Source: Geotrypetes seraphini
Taxonomy: Eukaryota > Chordata > Amphibia > Gymnophiona > Dermophiidae
Assembly (NCBI RefSeq): GCF_902459505.1
Contig: NC_047094.1
Span: 25,033,241 to 25,097,240 of the forward strand
Length of the DNA: 64,000 bases
Reading direction: 5' to 3'
The notes beneath the pieces are model-generated. The model was not told where the DNA came from, did no database searches, and saw only the letters and a list, made by a program, of their open reading frames with translations. Each line of letters opens with the position of its first letter. The first letter of the stretch is position 1. Below are positions 41,501-48,760 of this stretch, piece by piece. Made by a program: the position numbers and the translations under genes.

Positions 41501-44500
41501 GAATATCTTCTTTTCTTTTTTTATTTATGAAACTAACCCCTTCTTTTACTAAGGTGCGCTAACCGATTAGCGCTCGCTAATTGCTAATGCGTCCATAGAC
41601 TAAGATGCACGCATTAGCGTTTAGTGCACCCTAAATTGATTAGCGCACCTTAGTAAAAGAGGGCCTAAGTGCAAAAGCTTTGCAGTAATTGCTAGGAGTG
41701 GGCCTAGCATGTCCTTAGCAGTTACTGCGCTGATAAATGCATTAGTGGGGATGCATTTAGCACCTCTGTTGAGGACATGCAAAAGTGATGGTTAGAATGT
41801 TTACTGTAGTATGTAGTCCTTGCCTCTTCACCAACTCTGCCTAGTTAAGAGCATAAGAATTGCCGCTGCTGGGTCAGACCAGTGGTCCATCGTGTCCAGC
41901 AGTCCGCTCACGCGGCAGCCATCTTGTCAAAGACCAGCGCCCTAGCTCAGTGTTTTTCAACCTTTTTTGGGCAAAGGCACACTTGTTTCATGAAAAAAAT
42001 CACGAGGCACACCACCATTAGAAAATGTTAAAAAATTTAACTGTGTGCCTATATTGACTATATATAAAGTAATTCTCTTGAATAGGAATCAAATAAACAC
42101 AAAGAAAGTATTTTATAATGCTGCCACCGCCAACAACACCGTTGGCGGCGGTGGCACTCAAGTGGCTAAAGAGCCGCAGTTTGCCGGCCTAGGGACAACA
42201 CTGGAGGGTGGCCAGCTGTGCACCCCCTTGGGACGTAAACCCGGGGTGGGGCAGACCGCCCCCCCCCACCCTGGTATGCCACTATCTGTACCTCACTCCC
42301 TCCCTCCCTATGACCAAAAATTCTCCTTTCTTCTATTCCCCGTGTACACAACCATCTCTTTCCCTCCCTTCCTCTCTCCCAAGTCCATTTCTTCTGTGTC
42401 CAAAAACGCATTCCCTCCCCCACCACAGCATCTCTTTCCCTCCCTTCCTCTCTCCCAAGTCCATTTCTTCTGTGTCCAAAAACGCATTCCCTCCCCCACC
42501 TCAGCATCTCTTTCCCTCCCTTCCTCTCTCCCAAGTCCATTTCTTCTGTGTCCAAAAACGCATTCCCTCCCCCACCTCAGCATCTCTTTCCCTCCCTTCC
42601 TCTCTCCCAAGTCCATTTCTTCTGTGTCCAAAAACGCATTCCCTCCCCCACCTCAGCATCTCTTTCCCTCCCTTCCTCTCTCCCAAGTCCATTTCTTCTG
42701 TGTCCAAAAACGCATTCCCTCCCCCACCTCAGCATCTCTTTCCCTCCCTTCCTCTCTCCCAAGTCCATTTCTTCTGTGTCCAAAAACGCATTCCCTCCCC
42801 CACCTCAGCATCTCTTTCCCTCCCTTCCTCTCTCCCGTCCATGCCTTCTGTGTCCAAAAACCCATTCCCTCCCCCACCTCAGCATCTCTTTCCCTCCCTT
42901 CCTCTCTCCCAAGTTCATGCCTTGTGTCCAAAACGCACTCCCTCCCCCCTTTTGTGTTCCGTGTTTGCCTACCAGCCCATCTTTGCAACTTTCTCAGCAA
43001 AACGAAGCTGAAGCCGCGAGGCTTGTCTTCTGCTTCCTGTCTGCCCTGCCGCACACAAATAGCCGAACGGAAGTATTCTCCGACGTCAGCGCTGACGTCG
43101 GAGGGCAGGCTTTGCTTAAGCCCTCCCTCCGACGTCAGCGCTGACATCGGGGAACGCTTGCGATCGGCTATATGTTAGCTGCAGGGCAGGCAGGAACAGA
43201 AGACGAGCCTCGCGGCTCGAGATGTATTGAACTCCGCGGGTCCCCCGTCCAGCTCTCTCCTGTCCACGTGGGGCGGACCGCCCCTCTCCCTAGACTGGTG
43301 GTACTGCCCTGATGGCGGCCCTGACCGTACGGCACACCAGGCAACATCTCGCGGCACACTAGTGTGCCGCGGAACAGCGGTTGAAAAACACTGCCCTAGC
43401 TGACACTAGCCCTACCTGCGTACGTTCTGGTTCAGCAGGAACTTGTCTAACTTTGTCTTGAATCCCTTACTGGAAATTAAATCTGAATCTAGAAAACTAC
43501 AGTGGTACCTTGGATTGCGAGCATAATCCGTTCCAGGAGCATGCTCGTAATCCAAAATGCTCATTTATCAAAGCGAGTTTCCCCAAAGGAAATAATGGAA
43601 ACTCGCTTTGATACGTTTCCACCCCCCACCCCCCGATAACTGGTATCGCTCACCCCCCCCCCCCCCCGCTCGCAAAGACCCCTTGCTCCAACCGGCACCC
43701 CCCCTCCGCCTGAACCGGCCCTCCCGCCTGAACAATTTAAACTTAACCCCCCCTCCCCCCCGTCTGGCACTGGCACGCAGGCACAGATCATGCCGGTGCC
43801 TAGAAGATCTTCCGGCTTCTGCCTGCTTTGAGCATGCATCTGCGCATGCTCAAGTACTTCTAATTCTCCCTCTTGCCGAGAATCTCAGCGAGAGGAAGAA
43901 TTAGAAGTCCTTGAGTATGCACAGATGCATGCTCAAAGCAGGCAGAAGCCGGAAGATCTTCTAGGCACCGCCACGATCTGTGCCTGCGTGCCGGTGCCAG
44001 ACGGGGAGGGGATATGTTTAAGTTATTCGGGCGGGGGTGCTGGTTTGCGCGGGGGGTGCCGGTTGGCGCGAGGGGGCTTTTGCGAGCGGGTGGGGGAGCG
44101 ATGCCGGTTATCGGAGGGGGGGGGGTGCTCGCAAATCGAGTCAACACTCGCAAACCGGGTTACTCGCAAACCGAGGTTTGACTGTATCTCCCATCTTAGT
44201 AAATTGACTTAACCAAAAAGTATGTTCTGTTTGGGCTTCCACTGTACATGTACTTTTAGCAGGGTAATAACTGACTTTTCTGAGGTGTTTTTAGGACAAG
44301 GGAGGAATATAATGTACCAACCTGGCATTTTCAAACAGCTTCTCCCCCTGTCTATATGGGCAGCAGAGTGCAGGTATGTTATGCCACTAATGCAGTTCCT
44401 CTTTGAAGATTAGCTGCAAAACTCATGCAGCAAGAATACCCACTTACTTTGCAACCCCAAGGGCTCTTTGAAAATTGCCCCAGATGAATGAATATTGAAA

Positions 44501-47500
44501 TCGGGTTCTGAAGGCAGGTTCTGGGTTTCTTCTGCACATTTTAAACAAACACACTGCTGTTTAGGAGGGAAAAACAGTGAAGAGAAAATTTTGAAGAGAA
44601 ACAAAGCTGCGTGAAGTTTGCAGAATCAGTGTAATTTAAAACAGACAGCTTTCCTCTAGCTGTGCTAGATTTTAGGGTGTTTATTGACATGGCACAGCTG
44701 CTGTCAGCGTAGTGTTTCATTTGGGAATAGCCTCGTCAGTTGTTTTTGTACCACCAAATAGAATGAGGTCAGGCAATCTAAACAGCATTTAAGTCAAAAT
44801 GAGTACACCTTTTTAGTATTTAACTTTTAAGTCTTTGGAGAGTGAAATAGTAACGTAATAAATAAACAATAAATGAATACATACATCAGGGGTGCCCACA
44901 CTTTTTTGACTCGCGAGCTACTTTTAAAATGACCAAGTCAAAATGATCTACCAACAATAAAATTAAAAAAAAACACAACGCACACTGTACACATAGAATT
45001 GTTAATTATCATTCCTATTCCGAGGTTTTTTCAAAGAGGTCAAAGCAGATGACTCTATGCACTGTCACCTCAGTAACAACCATACAAAAATAGACAAATA
45101 CCCACCCCCCTCCTTTTTTACTAAACCACAATAGCAGTTTTTAGCATAGGGAGCTGCGCTGAATGCCCAGCGCTGCTCATAGGCTCCCTGCGCTAAAAAC
45201 CACTTGCGGTTTAGTAAAAGGGGACCATATTGTAAAATATAGACAGCAGATATAAATTCAGACACATTTTGATCCCTAAATTTAAAATAAAATCATTTTT
45301 CCTACCTTGCCTGGTGATTTCATGAGTCTCTGGTTGCACTTTCTTCTTCTGACTGTGCATCCAATCTTTCTTTCAGCCTGTATGCTTCCTCTCCTCCACA
45401 CCTCATTCCCTCCCCCAACTTTTTCTTTCTCTCTCCCTGACCTTTGTTTCTTTCTCTCTTCATGCTCCCTTTCTTTTTTTCTGTGTCTCTTCTTTCCTTC
45501 TGTTTCCCTGCCCTTCCCCAAGCCACTGCCACTGCCGCTGCCATCGGGGAACAGGAGCCAAAACGCCACCAATGGATAACAGGCCCCAAAGCCGCCGCCG
45601 CCCCATGCTCTTCCTGCTTCGGGCCGACCAGCATTCCTCTTCCCGACGTCAATTCTGCCGTTGGAGAGGAAGTTCCGCCCAGCCAGGCAGCGATTGGCTG
45701 GCCCGAACTTCCTCTCCGACGGCAGAATTGACGTCGGGGAGAGGAAGACTGATCGGCCCGATAGATCGCCAAGGCAAAATGAGTCCTGGGTGATAGACTC
45801 ACTTTGCTTTGGCGAGCTACCGGTCGATCGCGATCGACCTATTGGGCACCCCTGGTATACATAATTAAAAAATCACTGTAGATCTTATAAAGCCACATGT
45901 GGTGGTCACAACTGAAATTAGTCTACAAACTTGTCTTTAACGTGTGAATCCTAGCAGGCTGTAATGACTTTCATGGTACCAACAAAAATGTGTATAGTGC
46001 AGGTGATTTCAGGTTTCCCATCCTTGGAGGAAGGCTGGATCTTTGATGGTCTTGTAAGCTTACATGCTCCATCGACCTTTTGTTTATTCTCCCATAGAAA
46101 GCAACATAACCTACCACGTGTCATACTCCAAAATAGAGAATGACACGGTAACAAAATTCATCATCGTTCCCGTCCCCGCAAATAACTGCGGGAAACAATC
46201 CCATGTCATTCTTTAGTGTCTATCTCAATCTCAGCCCTTCTACACCAGCATTCTTCAATGTAAGGCTTGAGGCTCAGTGGCTGGGCCCATTCATTCTCTG
46301 ATTCGTTCCTCTGATTCTCTCCTTAAAGAATGACACATGGATGGCTTCCTATGATTAACCACAGGGATGGGGACTCTCCTTGTCATTCTCTAACTTATGT
46401 CCTTATATAAACAATCAAGCCATTGTGACATCACTGATGAGGTTGGCTCTTAGGCATTGGTGGAATGAGGCATTATGACATCACAATCTCAGCTCTGGAA
46501 TGTTGCCGCTCTTTGGGTTTCTGCCAGGTACTTGGGACCTGGGTTGGCCATTGCTGGAAACAAGATACTAGGCTTGATGGATCTTTGGTCTGTCCCACTA
46601 TGGCAACGCTTATGGTCTTATGTTCTAACCATCCCGTGTTATTCTTTAGTGTCTATCTCAACCTCAGTCCTTCTATACTAGCATTCTTCAATGCAAGGCT
46701 TGAGGGTCAGTGGCTTTGCCCATTCATAATCTGATTCTTATTTGAGCCAAGTATAGGATAATGAAGCCATTGTGACATCACTGATGAGGTTGGCTCTTAA
46801 GTACTGGTGGAATGAGGCATTATGACATCACAATCTCAGCTCTGGAATGTTGCTACTCAACCTCAGTCCTTCTACATCAGCATTCTTCAATGCAAAGCTT
46901 GAGGGTCAGTGGTTGTGCCCATTCATACTCTGATCCTTCCATCTCTCCTTAAAGAATGACATGGGGATGGTTTCCCACGGTTATCCACTGGGACAGGAAT
47001 GGTGATGAATTTTGTCACCGTGTCATTCTGAACTCCAAAACTTGTATATATATTTATTTATTCTTTGCCATCCACTTAAAAGGCCTAAGTGGCTTACAGC
47101 AAAGCATACTTAAAATGCATAAAATTGACAAACTTCAAAGTTACATGTCAATTTTGACCCTACGATCTATGTCTATAATCCCAATCCTGGATGATAATGC
47201 TTCTCACTGATTTAAGCAGGAAAAAAAGCAAATGTTTGATAGACCCAGTCAAAGCCTAGTCTGAATCCAGTAGAAAATGTTTGGCAAGACTGGAAGAGTG
47301 AGCAGGCCCTAGACAGACCTTCAGCCTTACACCTCAATCAAATAATGTTTGGGCCCCTAGACCAGTGTTTCTCAACTTGGTCCTGGAGTACCCCCTTCCC
47401 AGTCAGGTTTTCAAGATACCCACAATGAATATGCGTGAAAGACATTTGCATATAATGGAGGCAGTGTATACAAATCAAGTTTATGCAAATTCAGCGTAGA

Positions 47501-48760
47501 TATCCTGAAAACCTGACTGGAAAGGGGGTACTCCAGGACCGAGAAATACTGCCCTAGACCACCCTCCTGAACCAGGACTTTGATCGTTGAACTGAATAGT
47601 TTTGATTTATCCCAACACCACAATCCTATAAAAATGCATAAGGGCAGATCATACGTTTAAATATTAACCTTGTATGTGGCTGTTGGGCTCTTTTTTTCAC
47701 TTTGATTTCAAGGGTTCTTTGCTACCCCCTTTTTGAACCTGCTGTCCTAAGCAACTCCTAGTGTTTCCTAATGGTTGCCTCAGCCCCACCACTGAAATAT
47801 ACATACCTTTCGTAGACAGTTTGAAAGAGCTTGCGCTATTCGGTGAAAAAGAATGAGCAAAAACTGCACCACTAGAGTTAGTAGACTCTTATTGGTTCCA
47901 AAAGGATGTATGAAGACTGAAAAACACAAAAAGCCTTGATTTGCATATTTTTGAATACTTTTGTACTCGTTCTTTCACAATTAAAGTGTAGGTCAGTAAG
48001 AGAAATTTCAACTTTACAACATTCTGAATGGTATTTTTAGACAGTGGAATATGAAAAATGTACAAGATGGTAAGAGCGGATAGCGTTGCTGGTTTTAAGA
48101 AAGGTTTGGACAAGTTCCTGGAGGAAAAGTCCATAGTCTGTTATTGACAAAGAAAGGGAGGAAGCCACTGCTTTTCCTGGATCGGTAGCATGGAATGTTG
48201 CTACTATTTGGGGTTCCGGAATCTTGATTACTCTGAGATAATGGAAAGTTGCTACTCCTTGGGTTTTGGCCAGGTACTAGTGACCTGGATTGGCCACCGT
48301 GAGAACGGGCTACTGGTCTTGATGGACCATTGGTCTGACCCAGTAAGGCTATTCTTATGTTCTTATGTATTGCACATTCACTAATTATCTTTGATTTAAA
48401 TTTAAAAAAAAAAAAAAAACCACGTCTATCCAATGATTTTTTTTAAATTTGTCCTTTTGGCTTTCTCTCTGGTCTGTTGCGGGTGGCAAGATGGTGAAAG
48501 CTTTCCTCTAAAAAAAAAAAAATTTGTCCTTTTGAACAAACTCACATTATTTGATCTTACAGTCCCCCACTCCCACTTAACTTGATTTAAAACACAAGAG
48601 ACTCTTTTAATTATAATATGTTAGGATATTTTCTACACTGCGACAGGCTTTAATTTTTGTTTTTCTTTGATGTCCTAGGAGTGGTTTAGAACAAGACGTC
48701 ATGAGAATTTTATACAAATACCTCACAACATCTCTGTTTCCAAGGCACATAGAGCCTGAG
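23452..48760 (+). CDS. CCZ1: CCZ1 vacuolar fusion protein, 5' eight exons (partial)
   Basis: CCZ1 pairs with MON1 to form the guanine-nucleotide exchange factor for RAB7 on late endosomes and autophagosomes. Exons: 23452-23541, 25270-25367, 25464-25557, 26019-26096, 29076-29123, 32377-32460, 39284-39459 and 48679-48760. They join in frame to 250 residues, close to half the roughly 480 of human CCZ1, and match the human order throughout: FFVYNPKFGPREGE, ILFYHPNEVEKNEKIRNVG, LCEAIVQFTRTFSPSKPAK, EENFWMVMVVQNP, KVYSSVLQQCYRMYK, ERLEKFFHR, QSCDLLDIFGGISFFPLDK, IQSFINRMEESL, YNDQLIWSGLEQD. The first longin domain (about 15-130) and the start of the second region are covered. All splice sites are GT-AG. 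No exon for the remaining half was found before 64000, so the gene probably continues beyond the window. The start ATG lies in GAGGATGG, and upstream sequence is promoter-like. Confidence 0.95.
24240..24450. repeat. LINE/SINE tail (+) abutting an antisense CORE-SINE
   Basis: GTAAACCGTTTCGGAATAAA...ACGGTATAGAAATTTT with an AAATA tail (24285-24345, +) is followed by a reversed SINE (24345-24448, -). The SINE's complement has a B-box-like GGTGCAAATCCCAC and the CORE block GGACAAGTCGTTTAAC. Confidence 0.65.
25270..25367 (+). CDS. CCZ1: CCZ1 exon 2
   Basis: The acceptor is TCTCATTAG and the donor is GTAGTA. Encodes EEKKILFYHPNEVEKNEK through VQFT plus two bases of an Arg codon completed by exon 3. 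It is followed by a very short intron of 96 bases. Confidence 0.95.
25464..25557 (+). CDS. CCZ1: CCZ1 exon 3
   Basis: The acceptor is TTTTCCAG and the donor is GTACTT. Encodes RTFSPSKPAKSLHT through EENFWMVM and ends on a codon boundary. Confidence 0.95.
26019..26096 (+). CDS. CCZ1: CCZ1 exon 4
   Basis: The acceptor is TGTTTTAG and the donor is GTAAGA. Encodes 26 residues, VVQNPTIEKPSKDG through EYQEEELL. Intron 4 (about 3 kb) follows. Confidence 0.95.
26112..26660 (-). repeat. Retroelement tail, antisense, split by a hAT MITE
   Basis: GTAACATAGTAAATGACAGC at 26114 opens a reversed tail of the family at 480-640. It continues after the MITE (26358-26553) to about 26660. Confidence 0.55.
26358..26553. 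mobile_element. hAT MITE, 196 bp, perfect 8-bp target duplication
   Basis: TIRs CAGTGATTCCCAACCC and GGGTTGGGAACTACTG are flanked by TTCTAAAT at 26350-26357 and 26554-26561. The interior has AATGAATATGCATGAG and the octamer ATTTGCAT. It lies in CCZ1 intron 4. Confidence 0.88.
27057..27582. mobile_element. hAT-like element, TAGAGAATGACAC family
   Basis: Ends TAGAGAATGACACAGGG and CCCCATGTCATTCTCTA, with flanks ATTCCAAC (27049-27056) and ATTCCAGT (27583-27590), 6 of 8 identical. The interior matches 11344-11758 (GCAAGCTCCGTCCTCATCTG) but is interrupted by a composite SINE/TIR segment at 27202-27439. Confidence 0.75.
27202..27439 (-). repeat. Inverted copy of the SINE/TIR junction at 20437-20660
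   Basis: The complement of this interval matches 20437-20660 almost base for base across the boundary between a SINE and the TIR element. A partial duplication of AGACACATCTACCAGAA lies just before it (about 27186-27203). Confidence 0.75.
28167..28442. mobile_element. hAT-like element, TAGAGAATGACAC family, perfect 8-bp duplication
   Basis: Left end GAAAGAATGATACAGAG (diverged), right end CGTGTCATTCGCTA, flanked by TTGGTTAG at 28159-28166 and 28443-28450. Non-coding. It lies in CCZ1 intron 4. Confidence 0.78.
28451..29075. other. CCZ1 intron 4 distal part, A/T-rich
   Basis: No recognised repeat termini apart from a weak CTTTGTAAAAAGCC string near 28973, which resembles a MITE end. It leads to the exon 5 acceptor. 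Confidence 0.4.
29076..29123 (+). CDS. CCZ1: CCZ1 exon 5
   Basis: The acceptor is TTATTAG and the donor is GTAATG. Encodes the 16 residues DKVYSSVLQQCYRMYK. An L2-type LINE fragment begins within a few tens of bases of the donor. Confidence 0.93.
29124..29885 (+). repeat. L2-type LINE ORF2 C-terminal remnant
   Basis: Broken translation of the L2/Rex-like ORF2 end: ILWVYLDQNLSLDAQINALV, then HVTKFYWKLHWLPVEARILF, then KTFLFDKL, in more than one frame with stops. A short SINE/LINE tail (GTAAACCGTTTTGAGTGTGG) has inserted at about 29725-29785. It begins almost at the exon 5 donor. Confidence 0.75.
30108..31413. mobile_element. Non-autonomous hAT, perfect 8-bp duplication, with LINE inserted
   Basis: Ends CAGTGTTTTTCAACC and GGTTAAGAACACTG with subterminal CATGGACCGGT / ACCGGTCCATGG. 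GTGTAGAT at 30100-30107 and 31414-31421 flanks it. Most of its length is an L2-type LINE insertion (30365-31315). Confidence 0.85.
30365..31315 (+). repeat. L2-type LINE ORF2 3' part
   Basis: Two overlapping frames give KLLGMTIDRCCTMQPQINKT, LILGLLYYCNILFLPCP and then LRLIYSLRKHDHITEAYINS, HWLPIQERIQFKFYCMLFKA. These are the classic L2/Rex ORF2 C-terminal motifs. It ends in a 3' tail GTAAGCCGCCTTGAACTGC...TGGCGGAATAAAAAT with (AATGT)n. A frameshift separates the two frames near 30650. Confidence 0.85.
31714..31866. mobile_element. Palindromic MITE, CCTTTTATGAAGCC family
   Basis: CCCCCTTTTATGAAGCCGC and the distal TTTATAAAAAGGAGGGGG form the ends. GGCTTTTTTATTG pairs with CAATAAAAAAGCC. The sister copy is 58697-58849. 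Confidence 0.7.
32016..32207. mobile_element. hAT-type MITE, CAGGGGTGTCAAAGTCC ends
   Basis: CAGGGGTGTCAAAGTCCC and GGGACTTTGACACCCCTG form a long, almost perfect palindrome with AATGAATATGCATGAG arms and an octamer ATTTGCAT. Flanking 8-mers do not match, so the target duplication is lost or the ends are slightly off. Confidence 0.75.
32377..32460 (+). CDS. CCZ1: CCZ1 exon 6
   Basis: The acceptor is TTTCTCCAG and the donor is GTAAGA. Encodes 28 residues from LFNGTFVKTMENGG to ERLEKFFHR. Confidence 0.95.
33013..33612 (-). repeat. CR1-like LINE 3' end, antisense
   Basis: The reversed 3' tip ATAAGAACATAAGAATTGCC is followed by the antisense ORF2 tail (on the minus strand [49 protein letters not shown]). 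It is inserted in the L2 copy of 32815-36890. Confidence 0.82.
33695..34237 (+). repeat. CR1-like LINE ORF2 C-terminus, second subfamily
   Basis: Encodes KQCDKAVAAARRMLGCIKRG, LIHLYRSLVRPHLEHC, VQRRAMKMIGGLR, GDMIQMFKYLKDIN, TRGHNLRLRGGRFKGNVRKF and RVVDAWNALPREVVESK in one open frame. The subfamily differs from the neighbouring antisense copies. Confidence 0.82.
34238..34525 (-). repeat. LINE 3'-end fragment, antisense
   Basis: An (ATA)n stretch then ATTTATATACCGCGATACCG...ACGGTTTACA is the reversed LINE terminus, followed by untranslated sequence. Confidence 0.55.
34530..35430 (-). repeat. CR1-like LINE ORF2 C-terminus, antisense, about 270 codons open
   Basis: The minus strand reads LLLERWSRSWQLSFNAKKCKV (end of the RT domain), [91 protein letters not shown]. 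It is the longest intact CR1-like tail in the window. Confidence 0.85.
35480..35835 (+). repeat. Retroelement tail with GGTCTTTATCTGCCGTCATC end
   Basis: Ends TGGACCATTCGGGTCTTTAT then CTGCCGTCATCTACTATGTT. It is the plus-strand counterpart of 480-640 and of the tails in 13571-14343. Confidence 0.6.
35836..35994. mobile_element. Harbinger-like palindromic MITE
   Basis: The right end GGCTTAGTAAAAGGAGCCC pairs with the left TTTTTTACTAAGGTGTGC. The outermost left bases are replaced by a T run, so the left end is truncated. Inside the L2 mosaic. Confidence 0.65.
36110..36410 (-). repeat. L2-type LINE 3' coding end, antisense
   Basis: The minus strand encodes AAMLSLAGAKLWNAMPGILQ and NFKKMLKTQLY, the end of an L2/Rex-like ORF2. 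It is bordered on the right by the MITE at 36411. Confidence 0.65.
36411..36562. mobile_element. Harbinger-like MITE, CTA target duplication
   Basis: Ends GGGGCTCCTTTTACTAAGC and GCTTAGTAAAAGGAGCCC. CTA lies at 36408-36410 and 36563-36565. The interior is palindromic. Confidence 0.75.
36923..37000. mobile_element. Left end of a Tigger/mariner-type element
   Basis: CAGTACTCCCCCGATATTTG followed by a GCGGGGGTTCC hairpin, preceded by TA, is typical of Tigger-like TIRs. It is interrupted by a LINE at about 37002. A right end was not identified, though GC-rich sequence to about 37715 may belong to it. Confidence 0.55.
37002..37440 (-). repeat. L2-type LINE 3' end, antisense
   Basis: Starts TTTCAAGTTTCAAGTTTATT. 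A reversed 3'UTR follows, through to ATTTATTCCACCTTTGTGGA near 37380. Confidence 0.65.
37735..38845 (-). repeat. Antisense LINE-like sequence with a hAT insertion
   Basis: Blocks at 37735-38243 and 38702-38845 flank the hAT-like element 38252-38693. The TTTTTTATTGTAAACTGTGC start suggests a reversed LINE 3' end. The family was not determined. Confidence 0.4.
38252..38693. mobile_element. hAT-like element, TAGAGAGTTGCATGGGGAC ends
   Basis: Left end TAGAGAGTTGCATGGGGAC, right end TTCCCGTGCAGACCTCTA, flanked by GTTTAAGA (38244-38251) and GTTTAGGA (38694-38701). The interior consists of CCCATCCCCGCCCGTCC-type and CCCGCGGGACCTGCGGGA-type repeats. Confidence 0.75.
38846..39238 (-). repeat. L2-type LINE 3' end, antisense, close to CCZ1 exon 7
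   Basis: TTTCAAGTTTATTAAAAATT then GATCTACCGC...GAGGCGGTTTACAT is the reversed terminus. The minus strand ends in an ORF2 tail like NIFKTNLKTFLFKDAF. It stops about 45 bases before the exon 7 acceptor. Confidence 0.75.
39284..39459 (+). CDS. CCZ1: CCZ1 exon 7
   Basis: The acceptor is GATCCAACAG and the donor is GTAGGT. Encodes 58 residues from YLQTLHLQSCDLLD to YNDQLI plus TG of the Trp codon completed by exon 8. An antisense LINE fragment ends only about 45 bases before the acceptor. Confidence 0.95.
39720..40832. repeat. Tandem array, 11 copies of a 108-bp unit with 76-bp variants
   Basis: The string CATTATCTCAGAGTAAGCAA occurs eleven times. The full unit is about 108 bp; variants of about 76 bp lack the segment around CATACAGAATCCCCAAAG. 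Copies are nearly identical. The unit itself contains several AGTAGCAAsATTC sub-repeats. Confidence 0.9.
40849..41141. mobile_element. Foldback insertion, 293 bp, with 15-bp direct repeats
   Basis: TACCGATCCAGGGCA at 40834-40848 and 41142-41156 flanks the insertion. Arms of roughly 85 bp pair, for example GCGCTTATACAACTGATAG at about 40968 with its complement near 41076, and AACATTGAACAAGAAC with its complement near 41120. The left 70 bases are outside the stem. Confidence 0.75.
41385..41470 (-). repeat. Short LINE 3' end, antisense
   Basis: TTTATTTATTAAATTTTGTA then TGCCGTTCTCCC and AGAACAGTTTACATG is a diverged reversed LINE terminus. Confidence 0.5.
41537..41664. mobile_element. Palindromic MITE, TTTTACTAAGG family
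   Basis: CCCTTCTTTTACTAAGGTGC and GCACCTTAGTAAAAGAGGG form the ends, with an internal TTAGCG/CGCTAA ladder and the GTCCATAGACTAAGA centre shared with 9875-9989. Confidence 0.8.
41948..43393. mobile_element. Non-autonomous hAT, 1,446 bp, with a 76-bp minisatellite
   Basis: TIRs CAGTGTTTTTCAACC and GGTTGAAAAACACTG are flanked by CCCTAGCT at 41940-41947 and 43394-43401. Inside are a C/T-rich minisatellite (42353-42954) and a palindrome CTCCGACGTCAGC/GCTGACGTCGGAG at about 43078. It is the same family as 55124-56225. Open frames across the array run in three phases because the 76-bp unit is not a multiple of three. They are not genes. Confidence 0.92.
42353..42954. repeat. Minisatellite, about eight 76-bp units
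   Basis: Units start CATCTCTTTCCCTCCCTTCC at 42353, 42429, 42505, 42581, 42657, 42733 and 42809, and a degenerate last unit at about 42882. Middle units are almost identical; the outer units carry the CCATGCCTTCTGTG variant also seen in the sister element. Confidence 0.92.
43500..44184. mobile_element. Mariner/Tigger-type MITE, TA target duplication
   Basis: Ends CAGTGGTACCTTGGATTGCG and CGCAAACCGAGGTTTGACTG, flanked by TA. The centre (about 43770-44000) is a very long inverted repeat: GATCTTCCGGCTTCTGCCTG near 43807 pairs with its complement near 43946. C-rich and G-rich arms follow. Confidence 0.75.
44185..44886. other. CCZ1 intron 7, apparently unique
   Basis: No repeat ends or conserved coding stretch is recognised in this roughly 700-base interval. 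Confidence 0.45.
44887..45854. mobile_element. Non-autonomous hAT, CAGGGGTGCCCACAC ends
   Basis: CAGGGGTGCCCACAC and TTGGGCACCCCTG are the termini, with subterminal GCGAGCTAC / GAGCTACCGGTCGATCG. Flanks ACATACAT and GTATACAT are only partly alike. It carries a nested MITE (45107-45228), a C/T-rich block (45310-45530) and a hairpin (CCCGACGTCAATTCTGCCG pairing with CGGCAGAATTGACGTCGGG, 45640-45740). Confidence 0.75.
45107..45228. mobile_element. Nested palindromic MITE
   Basis: CCTCCTTTTTTACTAAACC pairs with GGTTTAGTAAAAGGGGA. TAGCAGTTTTTAGCATAGGG pairs with CCCTGCGCTAAAAACCAC. It is inserted within the hAT at 44887-45854. Confidence 0.7.
46134..47035. repeat. Rearranged TAGAGAATGACAC-type element(s) with tandem modules
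   Basis: Termini of this family occur several times (TAGAGAATGACACGG at 46134, GTCATTCTCTAA near 46381, AAAGAATGACATGGGG near 46950, CACCGTGTCATTCT near 47018). A module with CAGCATTCTTCAATG is present three times (46247, 46679, 46878). LINE/SINE tail pieces (TTGGCTCTTAGGCATTGG, 46440) lie between them. Confidence 0.6.
47050..47210 (-). repeat. LINE 3' end, antisense
   Basis: ATTTATTTATTCTTTGCCAT then AGGCCTAAGTGGCTTACAGC is a reversed, diverged LINE terminus. Confidence 0.5.
47363..47551. mobile_element. hAT MITE, 189 bp, perfect 8-bp target duplication
   Basis: CAGTGTTTCTCAACTTGG and the complementary CCGAGAAATACTG are flanked by CCCTAGAC at 47355-47362 and 47552-47559. Internal CAGTCAGGTTTTCA arms and an octamer ATTTGCAT are present. 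Confidence 0.88.
48065..48368 (+). repeat. CR1-like LINE 3' end (unexpanded form)
   Basis: Encodes SVAGFKKGLDKFLEEKSIVC-like residues with one substitution in sense (GTTGCTGGTTTTAAGAAAGG...GGAGGAAAAGTCC). It then reads GGATCGGTAGCATGGAATG and ends GGTCTGACCCAGTAAGGC...TTATGTTCTTATG. It shows the ancestral state of the tail that is amplified at 39720-40832. Confidence 0.8.
48679..48760 (+). CDS. CCZ1: CCZ1 exon 8, last exon seen
   Basis: The acceptor is TGTCCTAG and the donor is GTACTG. Completes Trp and encodes SGLEQDVMRILYKYL through FPRHIEPE. In human CCZ1 the next residues are LAGRDSPIRAEM. No match for them was found in the following 15 kb. Confidence 0.94.

Larger units (their letters stand above)
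41848..43470 (-). repeat. CR1-like LINE 3' tip, antisense, split by a hAT
   Basis: ATAAGAATTGCCGCTGCTGG...GACCAGCGCCCTAGCT (to 41947) continues after the hAT as GACACTAGCCCTACCTGCG...GTCTTGAATCCCT (43402-43470). Both parts match the tail at 33013-33185. Confidence 0.85.

Noticed and set aside
42045-43178. Open frames of 160-380 codons in the C/T-rich minisatellite, also at 55254-56029
   Set aside because: The 76-bp unit is not a multiple of three and all three frames stay open because the repeat lacks stop triplets. The peptides are low-complexity and lie inside a hAT element.
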